Shown piece by piece: positions 8,780-14,190 of a stretch of DNA of 14,190 nucleotides. Source of the stretch: Deinococcus arboris (lineage in GTDB: Bacteria; Deinococcota; Deinococci; Deinococcales; Deinococcaceae); assembly GCF_009755355.1 (NCBI RefSeq), contig NZ_WQLB01000056.1, positions 1 to 14,190 on the forward strand, given 5' to 3'. How positions within the stretch are numbered: the first letter of the stretch is position 1; each line of letters begins with the position of its first letter. A program made the translations under genes and the position numbers. The notes under the pieces were generated by a model that ran no database searches, was not told where the DNA came from, and saw nothing but the letters and a program-made list of their open reading frames with translations.

Positions 8780-9250
8780 CTAGCGGTAGCGGGCAAAGGC
8801 ACTCTGGCTGGCGTAGTTCTGGCGGCCACTGCTGTCCGTGAACTGCGTCAGGGCCTGCACGTCCAGGCGGCCGCGCGCGAAGTTCAGGACCAGGGTGGTG
8901 GTGGCAAAGCCCTTGGCATAGACGGCGCTGGCGGTGAAGTGGTTGCTGTCACTCACATTCGCGCCGTAGGTGAGCGCATTCGCCTGGCCCCAGTCGCAGT
9001 CGTTGGGGTGGCAGCGGCCAAACACCTGAACGGTCATCTTGCCGGCCGACGTACGGGTCACGTTGATGCGGGTGATGCCGCTGGTGGCCACGTCGGTGTT
9101 GACCCAGGTGCCCACCATGTCGGTGGGGGCGGCCAGCGCGGTCTGTGGGGTCACCAGGGTGGTCAGGGCCAGCGCGCCCAGCAGGAAGGAAAAGGCGGTG
9201 CGAGGCAGGGGAGCGGTCAGGGTGTGGGCAGCGGGGGTCTGGCTGGTCAT
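8780..9250 (-). CDS. Small secreted protein with a CHPxDCDWG motif, function unknown
   Basis: A 156-residue protein exported by a signal peptide (hydrophobic core about 19-34, likely cleavage after A-L-A at 40). The mature part is a single compact beta-rich domain of about 110 residues. It opens with V-G-T-W-V-N-T-D (46-53), contains F-G-R-C-H-P-N-D-C-D-W-G (77-88) and ends with F-T-D-S-S-G-R-Q-N-Y (137-146). The two cysteines (80 and 85) lie close together and could form a disulfide or, with His81, Asp84 and Asp86, a metal site. That is inference. I recognise the pattern as a recurrent uncharacterised bacterial domain but know no name or function for it. The start at 9250 is supported by AGGAG eight bases upstream and by the signal peptide. 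A longer in-frame extension to 9496 runs through non-coding and repeat DNA and is rejected. Confidence 0.8.
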   Translation of the reverse strand: MTSQTPAAHTLTAPLPRTAFSFLLGALALTTLVTPQTALAAPTDMVGTWVNTDVATSGITRINVTRTSAGKMTVQVFGRCHPNDCDWGQANALTYGANVSDSNHFTASAVYAKGFATTTLVLNFARGRLDVQALTQFTDSSGRQNYASQSAFARYR

Positions 9251-9406
9251 GGCAGGTCTCCTGGGTGGGGTAGGGGGCTCGTGGGGCGGCTCTGTCGGGT
9301 GCAGCGGGGCGTGCCTCCTCCGCTGATGCCCAGAAGGTACACAGGCCTCCATGAGCGGCCCGTGACCGCTGGGGGTCAGGTGGCCGTCAGGTATGACCAG
9401 GCCAGG

Positions 9407-9430
9407 AAAAGCCCGCCTGGTGGCGGGTTT
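9407..9430 (-). terminator. Terminator probably belonging to the DUF4173-like gene
   Basis: Minus strand AAA-CCCGCC-ACCA-GGCGGG-C-TTTT: a perfect six-base-pair GC stem with a tetraloop and four T (9410-9407). It lies about 180 bases past the stop of the membrane-protein gene. The structured repeat at 9451-9616 fills most of that gap. Upstream of the secreted-protein gene, 9251-9406 holds only its ribosome site and no feature I can support. Confidence 0.6.
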
Positions 9431-9450
9431 CAGGTGGACGAGGCGACGAA

Positions 9451-9616
9451 GACTCATACGGGTTCCGTTTGTTTCGTTGACAAATCGGAAAAACATCGAT
9501 TTGCCAACTCCACGTCCGGAACCCGTTTTTCTCCTTCTCGCTCTGCTGCGCAGCTTTGCAAGTCCGCTCGGATTTCATCGTTTTTGCAAACGATTCAATC
9601 GGAGTCTGTATCAGTC
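9451..9616. repeat. 166-bp structured element with imperfect terminal inverted repeats (MITE-like)
   Basis: The ends are inverted copies. GACTCATACGGGTTCCGTTTG (9451-9471) matches the reverse complement of 9596-9616 at 16 of 21 bases. Inside, two nested inverted repeats share one centre at 9492: ACGGGTTCCG (9458-9467) with CGGAACCCGT (9517-9526), and GTTGaCAAATCG (9476-9487) with CGATTTGcCAAC (9497-9508). A second hairpin at 9571-9600 has the core ATCGTTT-TTGC-AAACGAT. The palindrome GCTGCGCAGC is at 9545-9554. The element is clearly more AT-rich than its surroundings and encodes no credible protein. I see no target-site duplication. I take it for a dispersed non-autonomous repeat of the kind common between Deinococcus genes. 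Copy number cannot be judged from one window. Confidence 0.65.
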
Positions 9617-11242
9617 GCTGGCCGAGCGGTCGTAAGGGCTGCGCGGCGGCAGGGTCCGGACCAGGACGTGGGCGCGCGCGTAAGCCAGGTTCCAGGCGCG
9701 AAGGTCGCGGGGCGCGTCGTAGCGGTCGTGCAGGTCGTCAATCACGTTCTGGGCCGTCAGGCAGTTCTTGGCCGGGCCGCAGCCGGGCACCAGGGCGTCC
9801 AGATTCGCCACCACCGTGGGCACCGCGCCGGCACCCAGTTCCAGCAGGTCCTGCACATTGGCGCGCTGCGGGGTGCTTCTCAGGTCATTCGTGACGCCAG
9901 CAGTCTGGCGGTGCAGGTTCACGCGGGCGATCAGCGCGCCTGGGTTGAGCGCCGTGGTGGTCAGCAGGGTCGCCAGGCCCAGCAGCAGCGCGGGATAGGC
10001 AAAGCGCTCGGTGCGGCCATGCCACAGCAGCAGGGCCAGCCACACCAGCGTGACCGTTACCCACAGCAAAAAGGCGGCCCCCAGAACCCGAATGCTGCTC
10101 AGGCCATACGCCTGGGTGTACAGCCCCCAGCGCTGGGCGGCGCTGGCCAGAATAATCAGCAGCGGCACCAGCACCGCCGCGTTCAGGGCGCGGTAGGCCC
10201 AGCCGGTTCGGATGCGCGGCGCACTCAACCCGTGGGCGATCAGCAGTACGCTCAGGGTCAGGAACGCCACTGTCATCAGCTCGCTAAAGCCCCGGCGAAT
10301 GTAGGCCGCGTAGGTCTCGCCGTCGGGCAGCCCGCCGCCCAGCAGCGCGGGCACCTGCAGGGCCGCGAAGGTCACGAACAGCAGGCCCAGCGCACCCAGC
10401 GGCAGACCCACCTCGACCAGACCCAGACGGCTCTGGCGCGTGGGCAGCGGCAGCAGGGTGGGCCGCAGCGCCATCAGGGCGGGGTAGAGCAGGCCAGCGG
10501 CCAGGAAACTCCAGAACAGCCACTGGCCGCCCGCGTTGACCATCTCGCCCAGCCCCTCACCAGGCCGCCACAGGCGCTCCAGCGCGCCCGCAAAACCCGC
10601 GTCGGCGCTGGCCAGCAGGGCCCCGAACACCAGCAGCAGCGGCGCGCTCAGGGCCAGGCCCACCCCCACGCGGCCCAGCTGCCGGCCCTGGGCGGCGGCG
10701 GGCCGCAGAACCGTCCAGGGAAAGCGTTCTAGGAGCACGAAGGGCGCGTACAGGGCCCGCAGGCCACCCGTTACCAGTGTGCCCAGCAGCGTGCCCGCAC
10801 CGGCCTGGCCCAGGCCGGGAAAGCGCAGGAAAGCGGCGCCCAGCGTCAGGCTGGTCAGCAGCCCCAGGGCGTTCAGCAGGGCCAGTTCAGGCGGCGCAGC
10901 CCACAGGGCAAAGGTCAGGCCAAAGGCCACTGCCAGCCCCAGTAGGGTCACGCTCTCGCGGTTGGGCGTCTGGCCTGTGCGCCGCGCCGCCCACACGCTG
11001 GCCCCGGCCAGCAGCGCCAGCCACACAGGCAGATTGGCCCCGGCCGCGCCCGTGCCGTTAGTCAGCAGGTAGGCCGCCAATCCCAGGCCCCCGGCCAGCA
11101 GCAGTGGTGTGGCGGCCCGCGCTGGGCGGGGCCAGGGTGCAGCTGCGGGGGCCCTGGCCTCAGTCCCCACCGTCTCGACTGCTGCATTCAGGGCAGGGCT
11201 GGGCTCGGGTGGCAGCGGACCAGCGGGCGGGACGGTGGACAT
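9611..11242 (-). CDS. DUF4173/DUF4153-like multi-pass membrane protein
   Basis: An integral inner-membrane protein of 543 residues with roughly a dozen hydrophobic segments, for example about 46-61, 71-84, 98-115, 120-138, 193-210, 240-258, 277-297, 321-337, 351-366, 385-406 and 414-430. A Pro/Ala-rich cytoplasmic-type tail (1-42) precedes the first. The family signature is seen in Y-A-A-Y-I-R-R-G-F-S-E-L (311-322), L-Y-T-Q-A-Y-G-L-S-S-I-R (374-385) and L-N-P-G-A-L-I-A-R-V-N-L (432-443). A soluble C-terminal part (444-543) holds C488 and C494. The biochemical role of this family is not known. The start at 11242 fits TACGGT six bases upstream and no ribosome site. It diverges from the UbiD gene over a 106-base gap. 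The stop codon and the last residues lie inside the inverted-repeat element at 9451-9616, so the native C-terminus may have been altered. Confidence 0.8.
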   Translation of the reverse strand: MSTVPPAGPLPPEPSPALNAAVETVGTEARAPAAAPWPRPARAATPLLLAGGLGLAAYLLTNGTGAAGANLPVWLALLAGASVWAARRTGQTPNRESVTLLGLAVAFGLTFALWAAPPELALLNALGLLTSLTLGAAFLRFPGLGQAGAGTLLGTLVTGGLRALYAPFVLLERFPWTVLRPAAAQGRQLGRVGVGLALSAPLLLVFGALLASADAGFAGALERLWRPGEGLGEMVNAGGQWLFWSFLAAGLLYPALMALRPTLLPLPTRQSRLGLVEVGLPLGALGLLFVTFAALQVPALLGGGLPDGETYAAYIRRGFSELMTVAFLTLSVLLIAHGLSAPRIRTGWAYRALNAAVLVPLLIILASAAQRWGLYTQAYGLSSIRVLGAAFLLWVTVTLVWLALLLWHGRTERFAYPALLLGLATLLTTTALNPGALIARVNLHRQTAGVTNDLRSTPQRANVQDLLELGAGAVPTVVANLDALVPGCGPAKNCLTAQNVIDDLHDRYDAPRDLRAWNLAYARAHVLVRTLPPRSPYDRSASD

Positions 11243-11248
11243 GGGGTC

Positions 11249-11254
11249 ACCGTA
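11249..11254 (-). promoter_or_regulatory. Leaderless -10 box of the DUF4173-like gene
   Basis: TACGGT on the minus strand ends six bases before the ATG at 11242. No Shine-Dalgarno sequence or clear -35 box is present. Confidence 0.45.
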
Positions 11255-11336
11255 AGCCGGGCCGCCCGCCGGGGCGTCCCCCGGAAGGAGGAGGGCTGCA
11301 GGGGGCTCCGGTACGGTTGCCCCGCCCGCTGCGCCC

Positions 11337-11342
11337 TACACT
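11337..11342 (+). promoter_or_regulatory. Leaderless -10 box of the UbiD-family gene
   Basis: TACACT ends six bases before the ATG at 11349. The purine-rich GGAAGGAGG at 11282-11290 is too far from any start to serve as a ribosome site. Confidence 0.5.
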
Positions 11343-11348
11343 CGCGCC

Positions 11349-13187
11349 ATGGCCTTTCCGGACATTCAGAGCTTCATGCGGCTGCTGGAAGACCGCGGCG
11401 AACTGCTGCGGGTGGACACGCCGGTCTCTGCCGACCTCGAAATCACCGAGCTGGCCGACCGCCTGGTGAAAAAGGGCGGCCCCGCCCTGCTGTTCGAGAA
11501 CGTGGTGGGCAGCGAGTTTCCGGTGGTCATCGGTCTGATGGGCACCCGCGAGCGCACGGCGCTGGCGCTGGGCGTCACCGACCTGGACGACCTGGCCGCG
11601 AAGGTGCGCGCCCTGATTGACCTGGGAGGCTCGGGCGGCCTGGGCGGCCTGCTGAGCAACCTCCCCAAACTGCGCGACGCCATGAATCTTCCGCCCCGCC
11701 GGGTCAAAACTGGCCCCGCCCAGGAGGTCGTCTGGCGCGGGGATGAGGTGGACCTCTCCAAACTGCCCATCCTGAAGTGCTGGCCGCTGGACGGCGGGCC
11801 GTTCGTGACCCTGCCGCTGGTCATCACCAAAGACCCCGAAACCGGCGAGCGCAACATGGGCATGTACCGCATGCAGGTGATGGGCAAAAACACGACGGGG
11901 ATGCACTGGCAGCGGCACAAAACGGGCACCCGGCACCTGGAAAAGGCAAAAAGGCTGGGGCAGCGCCTGGAAGTCGCGGTGGCCATCGGCGGCGACCCGG
12001 CCCTGATTTACGCGGCCACCGCGCCCCTGCCGCCCATTCCCGGCCTGGACGAGTTTGCATTAGCGGGATATTTACGGGGTCAGCGCTACCCGGTGATGAA
12101 GGGCGTGACGGTTGACCTGGACGTGCCAGCCAACGCCGAATTCATCCTGGAAGGCTACGTAGACCCCCAGGAGCCCTGGGTGACGGAGGGGCCCTTTGGC
12201 GACCACACCGGGTTTTACACGCTGCCCGACCTGTACCCGCAGTTTCATGTGACGGCGGTCACCATGCGGCGCCGGCCTGTTTACCCCGCGACCATCGTGG
12301 GCCGCCCGCCGATGGAGGACGCCTACCTGATTGAAGCCTCCGAACGGCTGTTTCTGCCCGCCGCGCAACTGGTGTTGCCAGAAATTGTGGACTACCACAT
12401 GCCGCCGGCTGGAGTGGCGCATAACCTCGTGGTGGTCAGCATCAACAAGAGCTATCCGGGGCAGGCGTACAAGGTGGCCAACGGTCTGTTTGGCCTGGGG
12501 CAGATGATGTTTGCCAAGGTCATCGTGGTGGTGGACGGCGGGGTGCCGGTCAATGACTTCGGCGCTGTGTGGCGCGAGGTCACGCAGAAGGCGGTGCCGG
12601 GCCGTGACACCCTGACCACGCGCGGCCCGACGGATGTGCTGGACCACTCCAGCCGGGGCTGGGGCTACGGCGGCAAACTGGTGATTGACGCGACCACCAA
12701 GCGCCCCGAAGAGGTCGGCAGCGCTGTCAGTTCCCGTGACGAACAGGCCAGCGACCTGGCCCCGGAGCAGTTCGCCCCAGCGGTCTCAGCCGATCTGCCT
12801 CTCTTCCCTGGTGCGCTGGCCCAGACCCAGACACCGGACGGGTACTGGACCGTGGCGCTGGACAAAACGCAGCCTGGTCAGGCGAGGGAACTGGCCACAA
12901 CCTTCACGGCCCATCCGGCCGCCGGGGGCATGCGGCACCTGCTGATCGTGGATGAACAGACGAACGTGCACGACCTTCAGGACGTGTGGTGGACCATCCT
13001 CAACAACATTGACCCCGAGCGCGACGTGTGGGTGGAAGGTGGCCTCCTGGTCTGGGACGGTGCCCGCAAATTGCCCGAAGAAGGCTTTGTGCGCGAGTGG
13101 CCGCCCAAAATTGTGATGGACGAGGCGGTGGTGCGCCGGGTGGACGCCCTGTGGCACCTGTACGGCCTGCCTGAACAGTGGCGGTAA
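11349..13187 (+). CDS. UbiD-family prenylated-FMN decarboxylase, probably menaquinone synthesis (MqnL type)
   Basis: A cytoplasmic non-oxidative decarboxylase that uses prenylated FMN made by a UbiX partner. It has 612 residues, like the long bacterial form. The N-terminal domain is about 1-110. The flavin-binding core has N-M-G-M-Y-R-M-Q-V-M-G-K (169-180), E-G-P-F-G-D-H-T-G (280-288), G-R-P-P-M-E-D (318-324), the L-P-E-I-V-D-Y segment (343-349) and K-S-Y-P-G-Q-A (367-373). These are the family's flavin- and metal-binding and catalytic blocks. Residues about 485-612 are a further C-terminal domain (D-E-Q-T-N-V-H-D-L-Q-D-V-W-W). Deinococcus makes menaquinone by the futalosine route, where a UbiD homologue decarboxylates 1,4-dihydroxy-6-naphthoate-type intermediates. 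That assignment is inference from taxon and length, as no other mqn gene is in the window. An aromatic-acid decarboxylase is the alternative. A short AT-rich codon patch (12053-12076) has two TTA codons. Confidence 0.85.
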   Translation: MAFPDIQSFMRLLEDRGELLRVDTPVSADLEITELADRLVKKGGPALLFENVVGSEFPVVIGLMGTRERTALALGVTDLDDLAAKVRALIDLGGSGGLGGLLSNLPKLRDAMNLPPRRVKTGPAQEVVWRGDEVDLSKLPILKCWPLDGGPFVTLPLVITKDPETGERNMGMYRMQVMGKNTTGMHWQRHKTGTRHLEKAKRLGQRLEVAVAIGGDPALIYAATAPLPPIPGLDEFALAGYLRGQRYPVMKGVTVDLDVPANAEFILEGYVDPQEPWVTEGPFGDHTGFYTLPDLYPQFHVTAVTMRRRPVYPATIVGRPPMEDAYLIEASERLFLPAAQLVLPEIVDYHMPPAGVAHNLVVVSINKSYPGQAYKVANGLFGLGQMMFAKVIVVVDGGVPVNDFGAVWREVTQKAVPGRDTLTTRGPTDVLDHSSRGWGYGGKLVIDATTKRPEEVGSAVSSRDEQASDLAPEQFAPAVSADLPLFPGALAQTQTPDGYWTVALDKTQPGQARELATTFTAHPAAGGMRHLLIVDEQTNVHDLQDVWWTILNNIDPERDVWVEGGLLVWDGARKLPEEGFVREWPPKIVMDEAVVRRVDALWHLYGLPEQWR

Positions 13188-13215
13188 TCCTCAGAGGGTG
13201 GTCAGTCGCGGTGGG

Positions 13216-13221
13216 TACGTT
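13216..13221 (+). promoter_or_regulatory. Leaderless -10 box of the BIG2-domain gene
   Basis: TACGTT ends six bases before the ATG at 13228 and no ribosome site is present. It supports the internal ATG over the in-frame GTG at 13198, only 11 bases past the UbiD stop. Confidence 0.5.
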
Positions 13222-13227
13222 TCAGCC

Positions 13228-13884
13228 ATGAATCCGTGGTGGCTGGGTCTGACTCTTCTCGCCGCTGTACCAGCCCTGGGACAGCTCCAGCCTTTACCGG
13301 GCAAAACTCCGATCACCGTTTGCCCAGGTCTGATTCAACCCGCCGTCAGCGTCACGTTAAAAAATGAGCGCGGACAGGTGCTGCATCACGCCGGCGGCTC
13401 GGCATCGCAGGTGACAGTCCAGCGGGAAGGCGCAGGGCGTTACGCCGTAACTGTTCAGCGCCGCTGGTATCAGTCGGTCACGGTGCGGGGGACTCATGTA
13501 CTTGAAGACCGGTGCGGGCCAACGCGGGCCACCCCTGTGACTGTGCACTTGCGTCCGGTGCCCGGCGCACCTCCGATTCGTGCATTTATCATCTTGGGTC
13601 CCACCAGTGGAACATCGGTCATCGGCTTTTGGCCGTATTTCCAGCGCCACCGGACCTTTCTGGACGCGCCTGGCTCGGTCAGCCGTGAAGTTATCTGGTC
13701 GTCCAGCGATTCTGCGGTGGCGACGGTGGACAGCGCGGGCATGCTGCGCTCGGTTTGCAGCCGCGAGGTGGGGTGGGCCACCATCACGGCCACCCTGAAA
13801 GCTGAGCCCTCTGTTCAGGCAAGCATACGCTTTAGCCGTGGGGGTGGGGGCATGGTGTGCCCGCGTGGCGCAGTGGACCGCTGA
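13228..13884 (+). CDS. Small secreted protein with a BIG2-like Ig domain
   Basis: A 218-residue exported protein. Residues 1-18 (M-N-P-W-W-L-G-L-T-L-L-A-A-V-P-A-L-G) are a signal peptide, with likely cleavage before Gln19. Residues about 36-108 form a beta-rich domain (S-V-T-L-K-N-E-R-G-Q-V-L then G-R-Y-A-V-T-V), resembling a carboxypeptidase-regulatory-like fold. Residues about 152-203 match the bacterial Ig-like BIG2 pattern (V-I-W-S-S-S-D-S-A-V-A-T-V-D-S-A-G-M-L then A-T-I-T-A-T-L). Four cysteines in the mature part (32, 96, 177, 211) could make two disulfides. No catalytic motif is seen, so a cell-surface binding or structural role is the most that can be said. The internal ATG is used because the signal peptide and the TACGTT box both fit it. 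It follows the UbiD gene by 40 bases but probably has its own transcript. I see nothing in 13885-13977. Confidence 0.75.
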   Translation: MNPWWLGLTLLAAVPALGQLQPLPGKTPITVCPGLIQPAVSVTLKNERGQVLHHAGGSASQVTVQREGAGRYAVTVQRRWYQSVTVRGTHVLEDRCGPTRATPVTVHLRPVPGAPPIRAFIILGPTSGTSVIGFWPYFQRHRTFLDAPGSVSREVIWSSSDSAVATVDSAGMLRSVCSREVGWATITATLKAEPSVQASIRFSRGGGGMVCPRGAVDR

Positions 13885-13977
13885 GAGGCTGAAGTCGGAG
13901 ACCGGGCAGCCACGCCACCCTGGCCTTCATCAAAAGTCGCAGAGGGTCCGCTCATCCAGACCAGGGGCTAAGAGGTG

Positions 13978-14006
13978 TTGACAGGAAATGCCAGGAGATA
14001 TATAGT
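13978..14006 (+). promoter_or_regulatory. Near-consensus sigma-70 promoter at the right edge
   Basis: TTGACA (13978-13983), exactly 17 bases, then TATAGT (14001-14006). The -35 matches consensus fully and the -10 at five of six positions. It is the strongest promoter in the window and unlike the leaderless boxes of the protein genes. Transcription would start near 14013. Confidence 0.75.
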
Positions 14007-14012
14007 TCTCTT

Positions 14013-14190
14013 CGCCCGAGAAGAAGGGCGAAGGCGAAAAGCCCCACGGGCCTCGCTGGGACGCATGAAAATCTGGTAGTGATGACGATGACAGGACGGC
14101 TCGACAGGGCCGTGTGGGCAGACTACCCCCCGGTGGTCTCCAGACTCACGAAACAGCCAAGCCGCAAGGTGAGGCAAACAACGGTACCCA
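14013..14190 (+). ncRNA. Structured transcript running off the edge (RNA gene or long leader), identity unknown
   Basis: Downstream of the strong promoter the sequence is rich in hairpins. CTTCGCCC/GGGCGAAG (14010-14033, overlapping the start) has an eight-base loop. ACGGC/GCCGT is at 14096-14113. GG-c-AGACTACC/GGTGGTCTCC (14117-14141) has a CCCC loop. GCC..CC-GCAA-GG..GGC (14156-14175) ends in a GCAA tetraloop. Codon use in all frames is unlike the neighbouring genes. The only open frame on this strand starts at 14082, has no ribosome site and is rich in AGA, AGG and ACA. GTGA and ATGA at 14079-14091 precede the second group of hairpins. I recall those tetranucleotides as the usual left-end context of HEARO/omega-RNA elements with an IscB-type gene downstream, so this is one candidate. 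A riboswitch-like leader or another stable RNA is equally open. The 3' end is outside the window, and the 5' end is inferred from the promoter only. Confidence 0.4.

Noticed and set aside
7369..8841. 490-codon open frame opposite the M24 peptidase gene
   Set aside because: It mirrors a gene with all five metal ligands intact on the minus strand. No ribosome site or motif supports it.
9251..9496. N-terminal extension of the small secreted protein to 9496
   Set aside because: The extension would bury the signal peptide, lacks a ribosome site and is partly encoded by the inverted-repeat element. The ATG at 9250 has AGGAG and an immediate signal sequence.
9477..9505. TTGACA inside the repeat as a promoter
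   Set aside because: The hexamer is part of a hairpin arm, and no acceptable -10 box lies 16-18 bases downstream (TTTGCC only).
8705..10732. 675-codon open frame on the plus strand
   Set aside because: It runs antisense through two genes and straight across the repeat element, and its translation is Gln/Gly/Arg-rich and shows no domain.
11282..11290. GGAAGGAGG as a ribosome binding site for the UbiD gene
   Set aside because: It is 58 bases before the only plausible start and no ATG or GTG lies at a suitable distance.
13968..14177. 69-codon minus-strand open frame at the right edge
   Set aside because: It is antisense to the strong promoter and hairpins, and its composition is unlike the neighbouring genes.
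14082..14190. Open frame starting at ATG 14082 and running off the edge (36 codons seen)
   Set aside because: It has no ribosome site or leaderless box, AGA/AGG/ACA-rich codons, and it overlaps stable hairpins. Too short to rule out completely, but not supported as a gene.

Overview
The window is a high-GC bacterial chromosome segment that I read as Deinococcus. The evidence is the protein content, GC-rich codon use, and a TAnnnT hexamer ending 5-6 bases before the ATG of at least six genes. That is the leaderless-promoter pattern established for Deinococcus. No rRNA, tRNA, CRISPR array, phage gene or transposase is visible. One structured repeat, and possibly the edge of a second element, are the only mobile-looking DNA.

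Left (1-4916): a beta-1,3-glucan unit on the minus strand. A LacI-family repressor gene is followed after 80 bases by a large secreted GH81 endo-beta-1,3-glucanase lipoprotein with two FN3 + beta-sandwich repeats, closed by a terminator. Two matching CG-centred palindromes mark the circuit. One overlaps a near-consensus promoter reading into lacI, and the other lies in the leader of the glucanase gene. This is a self-contained, probably autoregulated laminarin-type polysaccharide module.

Middle (4917-8640): an M20 metallopeptidase gene diverges from lacI. It ends at a 25-bp C/G hairpin that also holds a G-quadruplex motif. It converges on two minus-strand genes, a short-chain dehydrogenase and an M24 Xaa-Pro-type peptidase, each with its own leaderless start. 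The SDR gene has a classical terminator.

Right-centre (8780-11242): a small secreted protein with a CHPxDCDWG motif (minus) and a DUF4173-like multi-pass membrane protein (minus). Between them is a 166-bp AT-richer element with imperfect 21-bp terminal inverted repeats and nested palindromes. It sits between the membrane-protein gene and its terminator and supplies that gene's stop codon.

Right (11349-14190): a UbiD-family decarboxylase, probably the MqnL-type enzyme of futalosine menaquinone synthesis, and then a small secreted protein with a BIG2-like Ig domain. The window ends with a near-perfect sigma-70 promoter (TTGACA-17-TATAGT). It drives a strongly hairpinned, poorly coding transcript that runs off the edge. 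I suspect a structured RNA, possibly of the HEARO/omega-RNA type next to an IscB-like element, but this cannot be settled here.
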